From: Pseudomonas sp. NCCP-436
GTDB lineage: Bacteria; Pseudomonadota; Gammaproteobacteria; Pseudomonadales; Pseudomonadaceae
DNA: 64,000 nt
Assembly: GCF_019656335.1 (NCBI RefSeq)
Contig: NZ_BPLZ01000010.1
Location: 1-64,000 of the forward strand
Reading direction: 5' to 3'
Numbering within the stretch: position 1 is the first letter of the stretch; the number at the start of each line of letters is the position of its first letter. The translations under genes were made by a program, and so were the position numbers. The notes beneath the pieces were generated by a model. That model had not been told where the DNA came from. It ran no database searches and saw only the letters and a list, made by a program, of their open reading frames with translations. Below are positions 63,556 to 64,000 of the stretch, piece by piece.

Positions 63556-63861
63556 ATGAACCTGCACGAACTAACCGCCCGTCTGCACGCCATTCGCGAC
63601 CACAACCAGTGGCAGCGTTTTCACAGTCCGAAGAATCTGGTCATGGCCGCCAGCGTCGAAATGGCTGAGCTGATGGAAATCTTCCAGTGGCTGAGCGAGA
63701 ACGAATCGCGTCGCCTGGGCGACGAACAGCTTGCCCATGCCGGCCAAGAGATCGGCGACGTTGTGCTCTATCTGTTGCTGCTGTGCAGTGAGCTTGGTCT
63801 GGACATGGATAAGGTAGTACGCGACAAACTGGCCGACAGCGAGAGGCGCTTCGTCCGATGA
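63556..63861 (+). CDS. MazG-like nucleotide pyrophosphohydrolase
   Basis: This 101-residue all-helical protein is of the MazG/RS21-C6 type, which hydrolyses (d)NTPs, commonly dCTP or damaged nucleotides, to monophosphates. The metal-binding EEXX-like pairs appear in MAASVEMAELMEIFQWLSE and QEIGDVVLYLLLLCSELG. The ATG at 63556 follows AAAGGAG and gives the family start MNLHELTARLHAIRDHNQWQRFH. It overlaps the next gene by ATGA. Confidence 0.88.
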   Translation: MNLHELTARLHAIRDHNQWQRFHSPKNLVMAASVEMAELMEIFQWLSENESRRLGDEQLAHAGQEIGDVVLYLLLLCSELGLDMDKVVRDKLADSERRFVR

Positions 63862-64000
63862 GCGACCGTCACTTCGATGAGCTGGCCGCACGCTTCGCCG
63901 AGAAGATCTACGGCGGCGCCAAAGGCGCCATCCGCCTGGCCGTGCTGCAGGCTGATCTGGCCGAAGCACTGCCACAGCGCCCCTTGCGCGTGCTGGATGT
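63858..64000 (+). CDS. cmoM: tRNA 5-carboxymethoxyuridine methyltransferase, N-terminus (partial)
   Basis: Only the first 47 residues are in the window. MSDRHFDELAARFAEKIYGG followed by AKGAIRLAVLQADLAEAL and LRVLDV aligns well with the start of E. coli CmoM (formerly SmtA), which methylates the wobble modification cmo5U in tRNA. The frame runs off the window edge at the beginning of the SAM-binding motif. It overlaps the MazG-like gene by 4 bp. Confidence 0.8.
   Translation, partial: MSDRHFDELAARFAEKIYGGAKGAIRLAVLQADLAEALPQRPLRVLD

Overview
The window is about 64 kb of a gammaproteobacterial chromosome, almost certainly a Pseudomonas. The evidence is the complete wspABCDEFR operon, the ampD-ampE-chemoreceptor block, coaE-yacG and further on ndh, ettA and morA-glyA, and a PilZ adaptor of the MapZ type next to radA. 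These blocks follow, from memory, the P. aeruginosa order around PA4520-PA4538 and PA4595-PA4616. Coding density is high, codon use is GC-rich, and genes are often packed with 4-bp ATGA overlaps. I see no prophage, CRISPR array or complete insertion sequence.

Layout. 1-3.3 kb: the 3' end of acs, a GNAT gene, mtfA and ppa. 3.6-12 kb: the intact Wsp surface-sensing operon, from chemoreceptor to diguanylate cyclase. 12-17 kb: a decayed catabolic region. It has eutC, an eutB with an in-frame amber stop, the 3' remnant of a TRAP permease fused at a deletion scar to a frameshifted MocR-type regulator, then intact genes for a DadA-like dehydrogenase and RidA. 17-25 kb: a DMT exporter, a DJ-1 protein, an NCS2 purine permease, trmA, a DUF411 protein, a YpfJ metallopeptidase, a HAD phosphatase and tesB. 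25-31 kb: a DosP-like PAS-PAS-GAF-GGDEF-EAL protein whose first PAS has the FixL haem residues, a GNAT, an HDAC-like protein, a methyltransferase and a frameshifted class V aminotransferase. 31-42 kb: a flavoprotein, an uncharacterised pair (REC-CheC plus a lone PAS), ampDE, a chemoreceptor behind a good sigma-28 promoter, coaE-yacG, small conserved genes and ndh. 42.3-42.6 kb: a tRNA operon (Asn-Pro-Lys) with a near-consensus promoter. 42.9-53.6 kb: ettA, morA, glyA, an AprI-like inhibitor, an amber-interrupted OmpA-like gene, a DUF3015 gene, mapZ and a 44-codon gene. 53.7-64 kb: radA, a GNAT, a TerC/CBS/CorC protein, fpr, rlmG, a CioAB-type bd oxidase with an overlapping DUF2474 gene, an AraC regulator, a MazG-like gene and the start of cmoM.

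Two themes stand out. First, cyclic-di-GMP signalling is dense: WspR makes it, the DosP-like protein and MorA carry both synthesis and hydrolysis domains, and MapZ is a receptor. Second, four loci carry inactivating lesions (two amber stops, a one-base frameshift, and a deletion plus frameshifts). These are either real gene decay or, for the single-base cases, consensus errors. A short dispersed repeat also occurs three times, each copy directly after a stop codon.
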